Assembly: GCF_002288925.2 (NCBI RefSeq)
Contig: NW_022098063.1
Coordinates: forward strand, 1,649,219-1,713,218
Length of the DNA: 64,000 nucleotides
Direction of reading: 5' to 3'
Origin: Delphinapterus leucas
Lineage: Eukaryota > Chordata > Mammalia > Artiodactyla > Monodontidae
A model generated the notes under the pieces. That model searched no databases, was not told where the DNA came from, and worked only from the letters and a program-made list of their open reading frames with translations. The position numbers were made by a program, and so were the translations under genes. Positions 1 to 10,850 of the stretch are shown here, one piece after another. Positions within the stretch are counted from its first letter, which is position 1, and every line of letters starts with the position of its first letter.

Positions 1-19
1 GAAATATGAACTTCGGGGT

Positions 20-875
20 CCAGAATTTTTAAGTGTACAGTTAAGTGTCATTAAGCACATTCACCCTGTTGTCCTACCATCACCACCATACATCTACAGA
101 ACTCTTTTTATTTTACAAAACTGAAACTCTGTACCTATTAAGCAATAACTCCTCATTGCCACCCTCCTGCAACCCCAGCACCAAAGAACCACCATTCTAT
201 TTTCTGTCTGTATGAATTTGACTACTCTATGTACTTCATATAAGTGAAATTTTACAATTTTTCTCCTCTTATGACTGACTTATTTCACTTGGCATAATGT
301 CCTCAAACTTCATGCAAGTTGTAGCATGTGATAGAATTACCTTCTTTTTTAAAGTTAAATAATATTCCATTATATGTATACGATGCATTTTATTTATCCA
401 TTCATCTGTTGATGGGCACTTGGGTTGCGTCTGCATTGGCTATTGCAAATAATGCTGCTAGGAACATGGGAATGCAAGTATCTTTTTGAGACCTTGATTT
501 CAATTATTTTGAGTATATGCCCAGAAGTGGAATTGCTAGATCATATTGTAATTCTATTTTTAAGTTTTGAGGAACCCTCGTACTGCTTTCCTTCACAGCT
601 GCACCATTTCACGTTCCCACCAGCAGTATACAAGGACTCCTGTTTTGTTATTTTCTGTTTTTTGTTTTTCTGATAGTAGCCATTCTATTGGATGTGAGAT
701 GGTATTTCATGGTGGTTTTGCTTTACATCAGCCCAGTGATTTGTGATGTTGCGCATCTTTTCACATGCTTATTGACCATTTGTATATCTTCTTTGAAGAA
801 GTATCTGTTTAACTCATTTGCTCATTTTAAAAATTGGATTATTGGGTTTTATTTTTACTGTTATTTCAGGCCTAT
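20..875 (-). mobile_element. L1M-type LINE, 3' portion, antisense
   Basis: Antisense copy of an old mammalian L1 3' end. The left part resembles the 3' UTR of L1MA-L1MC elements. The part from about 400 to 650 carries the degraded complement of the ORF2 C-terminus, including the stretch complementary to the usual 'tatgcccag...ggattgctgg' segment. No frame remains open beyond about 80 codons and divergence is high, so it is inert. The subfamily was not resolved. Confidence 0.8.
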
Positions 876-1625
876 TTAAACATTATAAACTGGTTAACTA
901 ATGCATTATTTCAGTAAATATTTATTGAGCACTATTTATCTGTCTAGTGTTAATTATATTAAGAATTTTTATTAGGAAATGTATTTTGGCCTGATATACG
1001 GAAATTCACTTCATTCTGATTTCCAAATAATGTAACTTCTCCTATATTGTTAGAGTTAAAAATAGTGAAGGGATTACTTTTATGAGGCAAGAGAGAATCT
1101 TAGAATTTTATCCTTGTAATTGATGAAGGCACTACCTGGAAACCTTATGGTGCTCTAGTGTTTTAAGTTCACTGTTTAACTGTGGTGGATGAATTATAGG
1201 TAAGTATAAATTAGTTTTTTACATAGAGTAATTTTCAAGCAATATTCCCTCAAGCTAGTAATGGCAGAAATTATTGTCTTTTATGGGACTGTAACTATCT
1301 GGGCATCTGCTGCTGCTGAGTTTTGGAATCTATTGCATTTTTGGATAAATATAGTGATGGAAAGAAACTGTCTTCCAAAAGTGGTATGTCAATCCTGATG
1401 AAACTAGTCTTAATTAAAGGTAAAATATCAAATAGTTTGCAAAGTCTTTTCTTGCTTTATGATTTTGCAATAATAAAGAGAATATTAATCATTGTCAATT
1501 ATATTTTTTATATAATTAAATTATTAACTCTTTGATCTTTCCTTTCTTTAAAATGGGGGGAACAGGAAACTGTAATTTATCTTGGCCACAATTGGGACAT
1601 TGTGTCTTAGAAAATTTTAAATCAT
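876..1625. other. Unannotated AT-rich stretch
   Basis: No repeat family or convincing coding signal was recognised. A short piece near 905-945 resembles the 'tatttattgagcac' end shared by MIR and L2 but is too short to assign. Confidence 0.5.
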
Positions 1626-1629
1626 CAAG

Positions 1630-1775
1630 TCCAGTAGTTACTTGTTCTCACAGGTTCACCTGGAGGGCTTATTTAAAATGATGATCCCCACCGCCTGAGA
1701 CTTTGATTTAGCATATGTTGGGTTAAATCTTAAAAATCTGTAATTTTAGCCAGTACCCCAAAGGATTCTGATATA
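1630..1775 (+). mobile_element. MER5-like hAT-Charlie fossil
   Basis: Resembles the MER5 family: a 'tcacctggagggctTATTTAAA' type start, a 'GATGATCCCCACC' core and a trailing 'GGATTCTGAT'. Terminal inverted repeats are not intact. It is a non-autonomous DNA transposon relic. Confidence 0.55.
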
Positions 1776-1794
1776 GCCTATTCATTATTATTTT

Positions 1795-1925
1795 GGGTAA
1801 TAATTAGTCCAACTCCGTAATTTATAGGATTAGAAGAGTGAGGTTTAGCCTAGTAAAGTTACTTGGCCACATCAACAGTAAGTGACTAAGCTTGGATTTG
1901 ACCCCGATATGCCTTATTCCATAAC
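1795..1925 (-). mobile_element. MIR SINE fragment
   Basis: Complement of the MIR core. The order 'gtaaagttacttggccacatca...agtaagtgac...ttggatttgacccc' matches the reversed MIR sequence from the core up to the tRNA-like B box. Confidence 0.7.
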
Positions 1926-2299
1926 CATATGTGAATTGTCAATGTTTAAAGAAATAAATAAAATAGCTAACAATTAGTTACATGTTATTTATACTGAAAC
2001 CATTCCTATTCTTTTTCATTTTTGAAAATAAAATTTAGAATCTGTCAGAGATTCAGCTTTGTCGGTATAAACCTTGATCCTCATTGTATATATAGATGCT
2101 AGAAGATGAGCTAGGTAGAATCAAGATGGAATCTATGCTTTACTTTGAAAGTTACTTACTGAAATCATCCACTATATGCTTTTTTATAAAACTTGGCATT
2201 AATTTTTTTTTTTTAAATAATGAAGTGCACCCTGTAGGAGAAACTTGTGCTGATTTGGATACCAGATATTTGTGTATGTCATTATTGTTACTGTTAGTG
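1926..2299. other. Unannotated stretch
   Basis: Unique-looking AT-rich DNA; nothing assignable. Confidence 0.5.
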
Positions 2300-2530
2300 T
2301 ACATAATGGTTAAGATTTGGGCATTAAACCAGACTACCTGGGATCAAATCCTGGACCTACTACTTAATATCTCCATAACTTGGGCAACTTTCCTGTCCTT
2401 TCTGGACCTTGATTCTCTTATTTGGAAAATGAGGATATCATAATCATTATATCTCACAGAATTGTTATGAGAGTTAAATTAGATGAATCATATAAATAAT
2501 TTGAACAGTACTGGGAACACAGATAAAACA
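2300..2530 (+). mobile_element. MIR SINE, near full length
   Basis: Recognisable MIR order: 'ggttaagatttgggcatt' head, 'cctgggatcaaatcc' B-box region, 'cttgggcaactttcc', 'aaaatgaggatatcat', 'gttatgagagttaaat' and 'acagtactgggaacacag'. A 115-codon open frame over this element is a chance frame. Confidence 0.85.
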
Positions 2531-3424
2531 TAGCGAATTTAACCCTATTTACCTGGATGACTTGTATAACTTATCCATGTACTCATGGGTTAAAAATCTC
2601 TTTATACTTGAATATTGTACCCGAATGATATGAGTAATTATTCTAGGTGAGCGAGTCAGGAAATTATCGTGGGCATAGCTGGTATTTGAAATGCAAAAAA
2701 CACACAAACAAGAAATAAACCAGCATTTCTGAAAGGCACGTGGAATGAAAGAAAATGAAGTTCCTTTTCTAATCACATTTCTTTTCTGCTTGATCTTAAT
2801 AGAGTCCATCCAAGGTGCTAAAAGTGGTCTAGGAAGAATCCCGCTTTCCCCATTAGAAAATTTTAATGGAAAATTCCCAACTGAATCTTACGTATTTTTG
2901 ATCCTTGGCCTCCTTGGCCTTCATATATAGTGTCAACCAAGTTCAAGCAGAGAGATTAATTGATAATTAAATTGAAGGTAGAACTTGAATTATCTGAGCC
3001 CTTATTCTAATGTGTCTGAAACTCTAGGTGAAGAGCTGCTTTAGAAAATACTCTTCCAACTATTTCTAGCTATCACATCTTGCCTTAAAGGTCTGAAAAC
3101 TTATCAGTGATATCAAGATTGGGTAGTTTGTCATTTTGATACCTTTAATTTGCTTTAATTCAGCTGATATTTCTGTTATTAGCGTTTAGTAATTTTATTA
3201 GTTGACAGTTGTTGAAATTGACTTGCAACATGTATCTCTTTTTCTTCTGCTGTTACCTAACTCATCAGTTAAAGATGGAAACCATTTTGTTTTCTTCTTT
3301 ACATTATCATTTTCAGTCATCCTCAGAAACTGGAAAGTCAGGTGGCTTTCCTCTGAATTTTAAATACCAGGTTTGTCTGAATATTCTAGGTGTCAAGCAT
3401 CCCCTACTTGTGAGCCTTTAAATC
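2531..3424. other. Unannotated stretch
   Basis: No repeat or gene recognised. Two short opposing frames near 2549-2930 overlap each other and resemble no protein I know. Confidence 0.5.
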
Positions 3425-3610
3425 AGTGTTTCTAAAGCATCACTGTGTTTAAAAGCCACATGGGATGTTTGTTAAAGCTCTGTTTCCTAGCCTCCCAACT
3501 CGAAAGACTCTGACTTAATAGATATGGATTGGGCCTAGAAACCCATGTTTTTAATAGAAACCTGACAATATTTAAGGATGTAGGCCAGGAACGATACTTA
3601 CAGAAACTGC
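3425..3610 (+). mobile_element. MER5-like hAT-Charlie fossil
   Basis: The order 'tcagtgtttctaaagcat', 'gccacatgggatgtttgttaaa', 'gactctgacttaat' and 'gggcctagaaacc' follows the MER5A body. Strongly diverged. Confidence 0.6.
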
Positions 3611-3729
3611 TAGACTAAACTTAATCTCATATTGGAAAATCAGTTATTACTTCCTACTCCCATAGGGAGAAGTTCAGAAACTTACTTTGGAGACAGGCTC
3701 TCTCACTGTTATAAAATAGATTGCTCTGA

Positions 3730-3975
3730 CTTGGGGCTTCACACTGGGCTGTAGCACGGAGTAGTTCGAAGAACGCCCTCTTTGTTGCTTTAACCTTGAC
3801 TTTTATCAGCTGAGTAACCCTTGCAAAGCCACTTAAGGTCTCTCCTTTTCTATAAATAACAGTATAAATGACTGTCAGAGGCAGTTGGGAGGATTAAGAG
3901 AAATAAGAGCTGTCTGGAAAGATGTTGCCATTGTGCCTGGTATATCATGAGAAATCAATACATGTTAGTTCTTTT
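3730..3975 (+). mobile_element. MIR-type SINE
   Basis: Degenerate MIR in sense orientation. The tRNA-like head is poor. The core 'gagtaacccttgcaaagccacttaaggtctctcc' and the tail 'ttgtgcctggtatatcatgagaaatcaatacatgttag' are clear. Confidence 0.7.
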
Positions 3976-5029
3976 CCCATCTATCTGCCTCATTTCTGCC
4001 ACTTATCTTTCTTGACTCTGAGTCTTCATGACCTCTGCCTCTGGAATATTTACTAGCATTTAAGCCACTTCTTTGCCTTGATCTTTTGCTTCAGTGTGAC
4101 TTTGGCTGTTGGGTTCTGAATCTTTCCTCTTCTTGTCCCATTAGTCCAAATGAACTCACTACTTTGACACCGTAATGCTGCTTTCATTGAGTACTGAACT
4201 GAAGTTCTGAATTTAATTATTTGACACTATTCATACATGCCAATTATGAATTCTTAAAGTAGAATTATAGATCCAAAAAACTGGAGTAATAAAAATGTTA
4301 TTTACTTAAAATATCTTTATTATTCTGTAAACTCTATTCTATATTGTCTTAAATACGTTTCCTGTCTAGTGGTCTATCTCTTCTGGGGAATTAAAATATA
4401 ATTTGACACCTTTTTTTTTCTTAGTGACTGCTTAACAAAAGCATCTCTTACATAAAGTGAAGGGGCCCTAGTATTGGTCACAATATGAAGTCGGTCCAGT
4501 TCTCTCAAAGCCCAAGTTACTGCTACCCCGGAATAATAATTTAAACATTTATAACGTCTTGCCTCCTGAGAGTTAAGCAGCTTCTAAACAGAACTTGCTT
4601 TCAAGGAATACTTTGTGTTCAGAGAAACTAGTTCATTAGTTTGAAGAGAAAGCTTACATTTCAAAGTATAGAGACATAATAAGTCTATTTTTGGTGTAGT
4701 TGAGTGCTCCTAAAGAAAGTTATTATAGAGATGCTACATTGATTTCAAGACTTTAAAATGCAAGTGTATATCATGGAAAGTGCCAGAAAGCACTGCATGA
4801 CTAAGTCCCCTCTGCTCAGAACCCACAAATTATATTTAACTAAATAATCACAATGTACTGATGGATGGGGAATTTCATATCTCAAATCTTCTGAATAGAT
4901 CTATTTAGGATGCTTGTTGAATGTGAGGTAAATAATATGACATTTATAAAGATACATGCACATATCCGTGCACCTGTATATGTTTATAACTGTGTAAATA
5001 AATGATTTGATTATTTAACATCAATGCTT
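3976..5029. other. Unannotated stretch
   Basis: About 1 kb without recognised repeats or coding frames. Confidence 0.5.
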
Positions 5030-5125
5030 TTATTCACCCTTTCAAGCAAGTATCACATGCTGATTATGTGCCAAGAACTACATCAGGTTCTGCACGAAAT
5101 ACAAGCAGAAAGTAAAGAGTTTCAA
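5030..5125 (-). repeat. Possible L2/MIR tail fragment
   Basis: 'tgctgattatgtgccaagaactacatcaggttctg' sits where L2 and MIR tails read 'tactatgtgccaggcactgtgctaggt' in reverse. Too short to name the family. Confidence 0.35.
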
Positions 5126-5129
5126 GACA

Positions 5130-5690
5130 TGAGTACTCTCAAACTCTGTTGGTGAGGCTGTAAATTGATACATTTTTGCAGGACAATTGGACAGAACTAT
5201 TTGAAGTGTATATATCTTTGATCCTACATTGCCACTGACACTTCTGGAAGTTTCTTTAAAGGGAAATTGTGTGTGTGTGTGTGTACATGTGTAAAGAAAT
5301 ATATAAGTGATTTTAATTGCATGATGTTTTATAATAATAAATGAGAATCAACTCAAATACCCTTCAGTTGAGCAGTTGTTAAGTACATGGGAAACAAGAA
5401 CCTTGCAGTACATTATTCATAATGAAGTAATTCCATACTATGAAGGTAGCCTTACAAAGTAAAACAAGAGTTGCTGATCAATATGTATATCATGATTACA
5501 TTTTTGTTTAAAAAGTCAAACTATGACAATAAAAATAATACATGCACACTAAGATAGGTAGAGAAATATTAAAAATATTGAAGGCAGTTATCTCTAGAGG
5601 ATGGGGTAATGGGAATTTCATTCTCTATAATATGTATTTCTATAATATTTAATATTGTAAAACATGCAATTTTTTTATCCAGGAAAATAA
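5130..5690 (+). mobile_element. L1M/L1ME-type LINE 3' end
   Basis: Sense-strand ORF2 3' end and UTR of an old L1. Landmarks are 'ttggtgaggctgtaaattgatac', 'ataatgaagtaattccatactatgaa' and 'tagaggatggggtaatggga'. An eight-unit GT run lies inside at 5269-5284. Coding capacity is lost. Confidence 0.7.
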
Positions 5691-6673
5691 CAAAGTTTTT
5701 TTATTCGTTTTCCCTTTTTAAAAAAAAATTTATTGGAGTATAGTTGATTTACAATGTTGTGTTAGTTTCAGGTGTACAGAAAAGTAAATCAGTTATACAT
5801 ATACATATAGCCACTCTTTTTTAGAGTCTTTTCCCATATAGGCCATTACAGAGTATTGAGTAGAGCTCCCTGTGCTACACAGTAGGTCCTTATTAGTTAT
5901 CTGTTTTATATATAGTAGTGTGTATATGTCAATCCCAATCTCCCAATTTATCCCTCCCCCTTTACCCCGTGGTAACCATAAGTTTGTTTTCTACATCTGT
6001 AACTCTGTTTCTGTTTTGTAGATAAATGCATTTGTACCCTTTTTTAGATTCCACATATACATGATATCATATGATATTTGTCTTTGTCTGACTTACTTCA
6101 CTCAATATGACAATCTTTAGGTCCATCCATGTGGCTGCAAATGCCATTATTTCATTCTTTTTTTATGGCTGAGTACTATTCCTTTGTATATATGTCCCAC
6201 ATTTTCTATATCCATTCTTCTGTTGATGGACATTTAGGCTGCTTCCATGTCCTGGCTCTTGTAAACAGTGCTGCAGTGAACACTGGGGTGCATGTATCTT
6301 TTCAAATTATGGTTTTCTCTGGATATATGCCCCAGAGTGGGATTGTTGGATCATATGGAAGCTCCGTTTTTAGTTTTTAAGGAAACCCCATACTGTTCTC
6401 CACAGTGGCTGTACCAATGTACATTCAACAGTTGCTTTACGTGTAAGGTTAGGTTGTTTATTTGAGATTTTTTTCTTGCTTCTTGAGGTAAGATTGTATT
6501 GCTGTAAACTTCCCTCTCAGAACTGCTTTTGCAGCATCCCATAGGTTTTGGATCGTCATGTTTTGGTTGTCATTTCATTGTCTCTAGGTATTTTTTGATT
6601 TCCTCTTCGATATCTTCAGTGATCCATTGGTTATTTAGTAACATATTGTTTAGCCTCTATGTATTGTGATTTT

Positions 6674-7398
6674 TTACAGTTTGTTTCTGTAATTGATTTC
6701 TAGTCTCATTGCACTGTGGTCGGAAAAGATGCTTGATATGATATCAGTTTTCTTAAATTTACCAAGGCTCGATTTGTGACCCAAGATGTGATCTATCCTG
6801 GAGAATATTCCTCGTGCACTTGAGAAGAAAGTGTATTTTGCTGCTTTGGGATTGAATGTCCTATAAATATCAATTAAGTCCATCTGTTCTAATGTGTCAT
6901 TTAAGGTTTGTGTTTTCTTATTTTCTGTCTGGATGATCTATCCATTGGCGTAAGTGGGGTGTGAAAGTCCCCCACAGTTATTGTGTTAACTGTTGATTTC
7001 CCCTTTTATGGCTGTTAGCATTTGGCTTATATATTGAGGTGCTCCTATGCTGGGTGCATATATATTGACTGTTGTTATATCTTCTTTTGGATTGATCCCT
7101 TGATCATTACGTAGTGTCCTTCCTTATCTCTTGTAATAGTTTTTATTTTAAAGTCTATTTTGTCTGATACGAGAAATGCTACTCCAGCTTCTTTTTGATT
7201 TCCATTTGCATGGAATATCTTTTTCCGTCCCTTTACTTTCAGTCTGTATGTGTCCCCAGGTCTGAAGTAGGTCTCTTGTAGACAGCATATATACAGGTCT
7301 TATTTTTGTATCCATTCAGCCAGTCTATGTCTTTTGGTTGGAGAATTTAATCCATTTACATTTAAGGTGATTATGGATGTGTATGTTCCTACTGCCAT
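6674..7398 (-). pseudogene. L1 ORF2 endonuclease-domain remnant
   Basis: ORF2 of the 5.7-10.7 kb L1. Its ATG is the complement of 7396-7398. The apurinic-endonuclease region is broken by frameshifts. One 69-codon piece (6674-6883) contains MDLIDIYRTF, a DHILGHK motif and DHSAMRLEI, which correspond to the late endonuclease segment with its conserved SDH-type catalytic triad. In an intact family member the protein nicks DNA and reverse-transcribes its own RNA. Here the reverse-transcriptase domain is absent, so no activity is possible. Confidence 0.85.
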
Positions 7399-7807
7399 TT
7401 TCTTAATTGTTTTGGGTTTGTTTTTGTAGGCCTTTTTTCTTCCCTTCCTCTTTTTGTTCTCCTGTGGTTTGATGATCATCTTTAGTGTTGTGTTGCTTTT
7501 CCTTTTGTGTGTGTGTATCTACTGTAGATATTTTGGTTTGCACTTCCCATGTAGTTTTCATAAAGCAGACTATATATATATATACAAGGTTGTTTTAAGT
7601 TGCTGGTCTCTTAATTTCAAATGCAATTACCACTTCCTGCACTTGTACTCTCCTTTTCTTGTGGTTGCTGGTTTTGATATCATATTTGTGTATGGATGAT
7701 TTCCTGCTTCTGCTGTATGTTTGCCTTTACCAGTGAGCTTTCCCATTTGTGATTTTCTTGTTTCTAATTGTGGCTTCTTTTGTTTTTTGTTTTGTTTTTT
7801 CCCCTGT
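7399..7807 (-). other. Long L1 inter-ORF spacer
   Basis: About 410 bases separate the ORF1 stop (complement of 7808-7810) from the ORF2 ATG (7398-7396). The spacer includes a TG-rich run and a short TA run. The corresponding gap in the L1 at the right end of the window is only about 58 bases. The two elements therefore belong to different L1 lineages, or one spacer was remodelled. Confidence 0.6.
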
Positions 7808-8930
7808 CTAGAGAAGTTCCCTTAGCATTTGTTGTAAAGATGGTTTGGTGGTGCTGGATTCTCTTAGCTTTCCTTCTCTGTAAAGCTTTTAATTTCTCCC
7901 TCAAATCTGAATGAGAGCCTTGCTGGGTAGAGTATTCTTGGTTGTAGGTTTTTCCCTTTCATCATTTTAAATATATCATGCCACTCCCTTCTGGCCTGCA
8001 GAGTTTCTGCTGAAAAATCATCTGATAACCTTATGGGGATTCCCTTGTATGTTATTTGTTGCTTTTCTCTTGTTGCTTTAATATTTTTTCTTTGTATTTA
8101 ATTTTTGTTAGTTTGAGTAATATGAATCTGGGCATGTTCCTTCTTGGGTTTATCCTGTATGGGATTCTCTGTGCTTCCTGGAGTTGGGTGACTATTTCCT
8201 TTCCCATGTTAGGGAAGTTTTGGACTATAATCTCTTCAAATATTTTCTCAGGCCCTTTCTCCTTTTCTTCTTCTTCTGGAACCCCTATAATTCAAATGTT
8301 GGTGCATTTAATGTTGTCCCCGATGTCTCTGAGACTGTCCTCATTTCTTTTCATTCTTTTTTCTTTATTCTGTTCTGTGGCAGTGATTTCCACCATTCTG
8401 TCTTCCACCTCACTTATCTGTTCTTCTGACTCAGTTATTCTGCTCCTGATTCCTCTTAATATATTTTTCATTTCAGTTATTGTATTGTTAATCTGTTTGT
8501 TTCTTCTTTAGTCCTTCTAGGTCTTTGTTAAACATTTCTTGTATCTTCTTGATCCATGCCTCTATTCTTTTTCCAAGATCTTGGATCATCTTTACTATCA
8601 TTATTCTGAATTCTTTTTCAGGTAGATTGCTGTTCTCCTCTTCATTTAGTTGTTCTTGTAGATTTTTTTTTTTTTTTTTGCGGTACGCAGGCCTCTCACC
8701 GCTGTGGCCTCTCCTGTTGTGGAGCACAGGCTCCGGACGCACAGGCTCAGCGGCCATGGCTCACGGGCCTAGCCGCTCCACGGCATGTGGGATCCTCCTG
8801 GACCGGGGCATGAACCCGCGTCCCCTGCATCGGCAGGCGGACTCCCAACCACTGCGCCACCAGGGAAGCCCTGTTCTTGTAGATTTTTATCTTGCTCCTT
8901 TGTCTGCAACATATTTCTCTGTCATCTCAT
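7808..8930 (-). pseudogene. L1 ORF1 pseudogene interrupted by a SINE
   Basis: ORF1 encodes the L1 RNA-binding chaperone. The likely original ATG is the complement of 8928-8930, and the third codon is now TGA. Visible segments include NLQEQLNEEE, LPEKEFRIMIVKMIQDLGKR and MFNKDLEGL (the N-terminal part leading into the coiled coil). The C-terminus ends in a STTKPSLQQML-like motif before TAG at 7810-7808. A CHR SINE at 8668-8871 sits near the N-terminus. The premature stop and insertion make it non-functional. Confidence 0.8.
8668..8871 (-). mobile_element. CHR-type SINE (short form), nested in L1
   Basis: About 204-base tRNA-derived SINE in reverse: T-tract on the left, then the complement of the body and of the tRNA-like head ending in 'accagggaagcc'. 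A perfect 17-base target-site duplication, TGTTCTTGTAGATTTTT, lies at 8651-8667 and 8872-8888. The insertion is therefore younger than the host L1. Confidence 0.95.
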
Positions 8931-8934
8931 TTTG

Positions 8935-10690
8935 TCTAAATTACTGTGGTTGTGGTCTCCTTTCCACAGGCTGCAGGATTGTAGTTCCTCTTGCTTCTGG
9001 TGTCTGCCCCCTGGTGGGTGAGGTTGGCACAAATGCGTGTGCCGTTATTCCCTTGATAGGGGGTTTGACTGGTGTTGTGGTGACCAGAGATTGCCCTGGA
9101 TATTGAGCAGGGGCTCCTCTTTGCTCTGTGTTTGTCATTGCCCTGTCAGGGGCAGGGTCTGCTCACTAGTTATTGGAGTAGAGGTCCTCAGATCTGTTTC
9201 TTGGCTGTGTTTCTGATCTGCGATGTGAGGTAGGCTGGATGGGAGCACTCCCACTGGGAGAGAAGCCACTGAGTATTCCTCCTCTGGAGCTGTTCACCCG
9301 TGAATGTGCTCTGTTGTGTCCCCTTCTGCCCATTGTGCAGGCTCACAAAGTACATTTTGTTGGCACTGCTCTTGGTCCCACCTTAACTGTGGATATGCTG
9401 GCACTTGGCCCTGATGACTCTCAGGTATTGTTTTCACCAGGCCACCAGCACAGATCCACTGAGGTCAGGTCCCAGGACTGCAGCAGTCATGTGCCTGGAC
9501 TGGCTGTGGGAGCCATGGAGGCTGCTTGGACTCTGGCCTGGCCCAGCCCTGTGTATACGTGCCCACAAAGCCCACAGCTGCTAAAGCCAGACCTGTCCCA
9601 GTTGCAGGAGCACTTGTCCTTTTGGATGTTTCACAGGCATTGAATTTAGGAAGCCATCAGCGGAGGTGTAAGTCTGCAGTTCACGCAGCCGCAAAGGGAG
9701 ATTTCAGCTCTTCTTCCTTAGTCACACGGCCTCTGGGGCTCAGCTGTTGGGTTAGCCCCACCTCTGCATCCGTTCCTCCCGCTGGAATCTGCTATAGAGG
9801 TTGACAGAACACACGAGCCTGTCAGGCAGGAAGGAGCTGAGGTTGTGAGTGGGGTGGGAAGGCCACCCAGGCGGGAGGGCGCTGGGGTAGCAGTCGTAAC
9901 ATGTGAGCCCATCAGGCGGTGATCGGGGCAAGCAGGCTGCCCAGGAGGGGAGGGGGGATAGAGGAGGCAATGGCAAGAGCCCACTCCCTCAGGAGTCCTC
10001 CGTAGTGCCCATGGAGGCAGGGACCGGTACATGAGGAGAGGGGCTACAGTGTTGACCACGCCCTTTGTGCATCACTCAACAACGGCGCTTTGCTTCTGTG
10101 GTGGTCTGGGCTTCCTCCACGAGCATTTCTGGTTGCAGAGCTCCTCACTCCTGTCCCCTCAGGCTGTTTCCTCACCGCCAGCAGCAGTCCCCTCCCCCAG
10201 TCTGCTCTCCAAACCCCATGTTCCAGCACCCAACCCCCAGCCCCCACGTGCACCAACAGACACCTCTCTCAGGCTGGGACATGCAGGGCTGTGGTACAGA
10301 CCACCTGAATAGGTCCCTCTGTCCTGCCTGCCACAGACCAGTTGCTGGGCTCTCCTCCGAGCCCCCAAGGCTACCCTTCTGTCCCAGCTAATCTCCCCAC
10401 TGGTGAGAGGGCTTCCCCAGATGTGGGAACCTCTCCTCACCTTCAGCTCCCCACCAGGGGTGCAGGTCCTGTCCTGTTTCCTCTCCTCTTCCTTTTCCCT
10501 TCTTCTTGCTTTCATCCTACCTGGTTACATAGGGACCTTTCTTGTCCTTTTAGGTGCTCTCTGCTACTGTTCAGCAGGCGCTCTGTGAGAACTGTTCCAT
10601 TTGTAGATGTATTCTTGATGTGTTTGTGGGGAGAGATGAATTCCACATCCTCCTACTCCTCTGCCACCTTGGAAAGTTTCCTCTTTTTCC
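8935..10690 (-). promoter_or_regulatory. L1 5' UTR (ancestral internal promoter), antisense
   Basis: GC-richer than its surroundings, as L1 5' UTRs often are. The extreme 5' end is the complement of the 'ccacatcctcctactcctctgccacctt' block near 10645-10672, which corresponds to the 'aagatggcggaggagtag' type L1 start. Many open frames on both strands here (up to 193 codons) have no protein similarity and come from base composition. Promoter activity today is unlikely and untested. Confidence 0.7.
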
Positions 10691-10744
10691 TTTTTTAAAA
10701 AACATCCCCTTAATGGCCTACAATCTAGTATGGGAAGCAGATGT

Positions 10745-10850
10745 GTGTACCAGGCTTTATGGAGTTAAGTCACTTGTTTGAAGTCAAATGCTCCTCAGAG
10801 ATGGTGGAACCAGAAGCTAGATTCCAACTCCTTAGGCAACAGCCTAGTAT
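10745..10850 (-). mobile_element. MIR fragment
   Basis: 'agttaagtcacttgtttgaagtcaaatgctc...ggtggaaccagaagctagattccaactcctt' is the reversed MIR core and B-box region. Confidence 0.6.

Larger units (their letters stand above)
5707..10702 (-). mobile_element. L1 LINE with both ends, ORF2 largely deleted
   Basis: An L1 reading right to left, about 5 kb long. Order on the minus strand: 5' UTR (about 10690-8935), ORF1 (8930-7808), a long inter-ORF spacer, the ORF2 endonuclease portion (from 7398), a deletion junction near 6425-6445, a degraded ORF2 C-terminus (about 6425-6129), then the 3' UTR to about 5729. The flanks carry a likely imperfect target-site duplication of T-run, CC/CT, T-run, A-run at 5707-5725 and 10684-10702. 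This suggests one full-length insertion that later lost the reverse-transcriptase region. A CHR SINE is nested in ORF1. Stops and frameshifts make it inactive. Confidence 0.85.

Noticed and set aside
8056..8511. 151-codon hydrophobic frame resembling a membrane protein
   Set aside because: It is the complement of L1 ORF1. The A-rich coding strand makes the opposite strand read as Phe/Leu/Ser-rich.
8525..9106. 193-codon open frame, the longest in the window
   Set aside because: It spans the antisense L1 ORF1, the nested SINE and the L1 5' UTR. It has no protein similarity and is explained by GC-rich composition.
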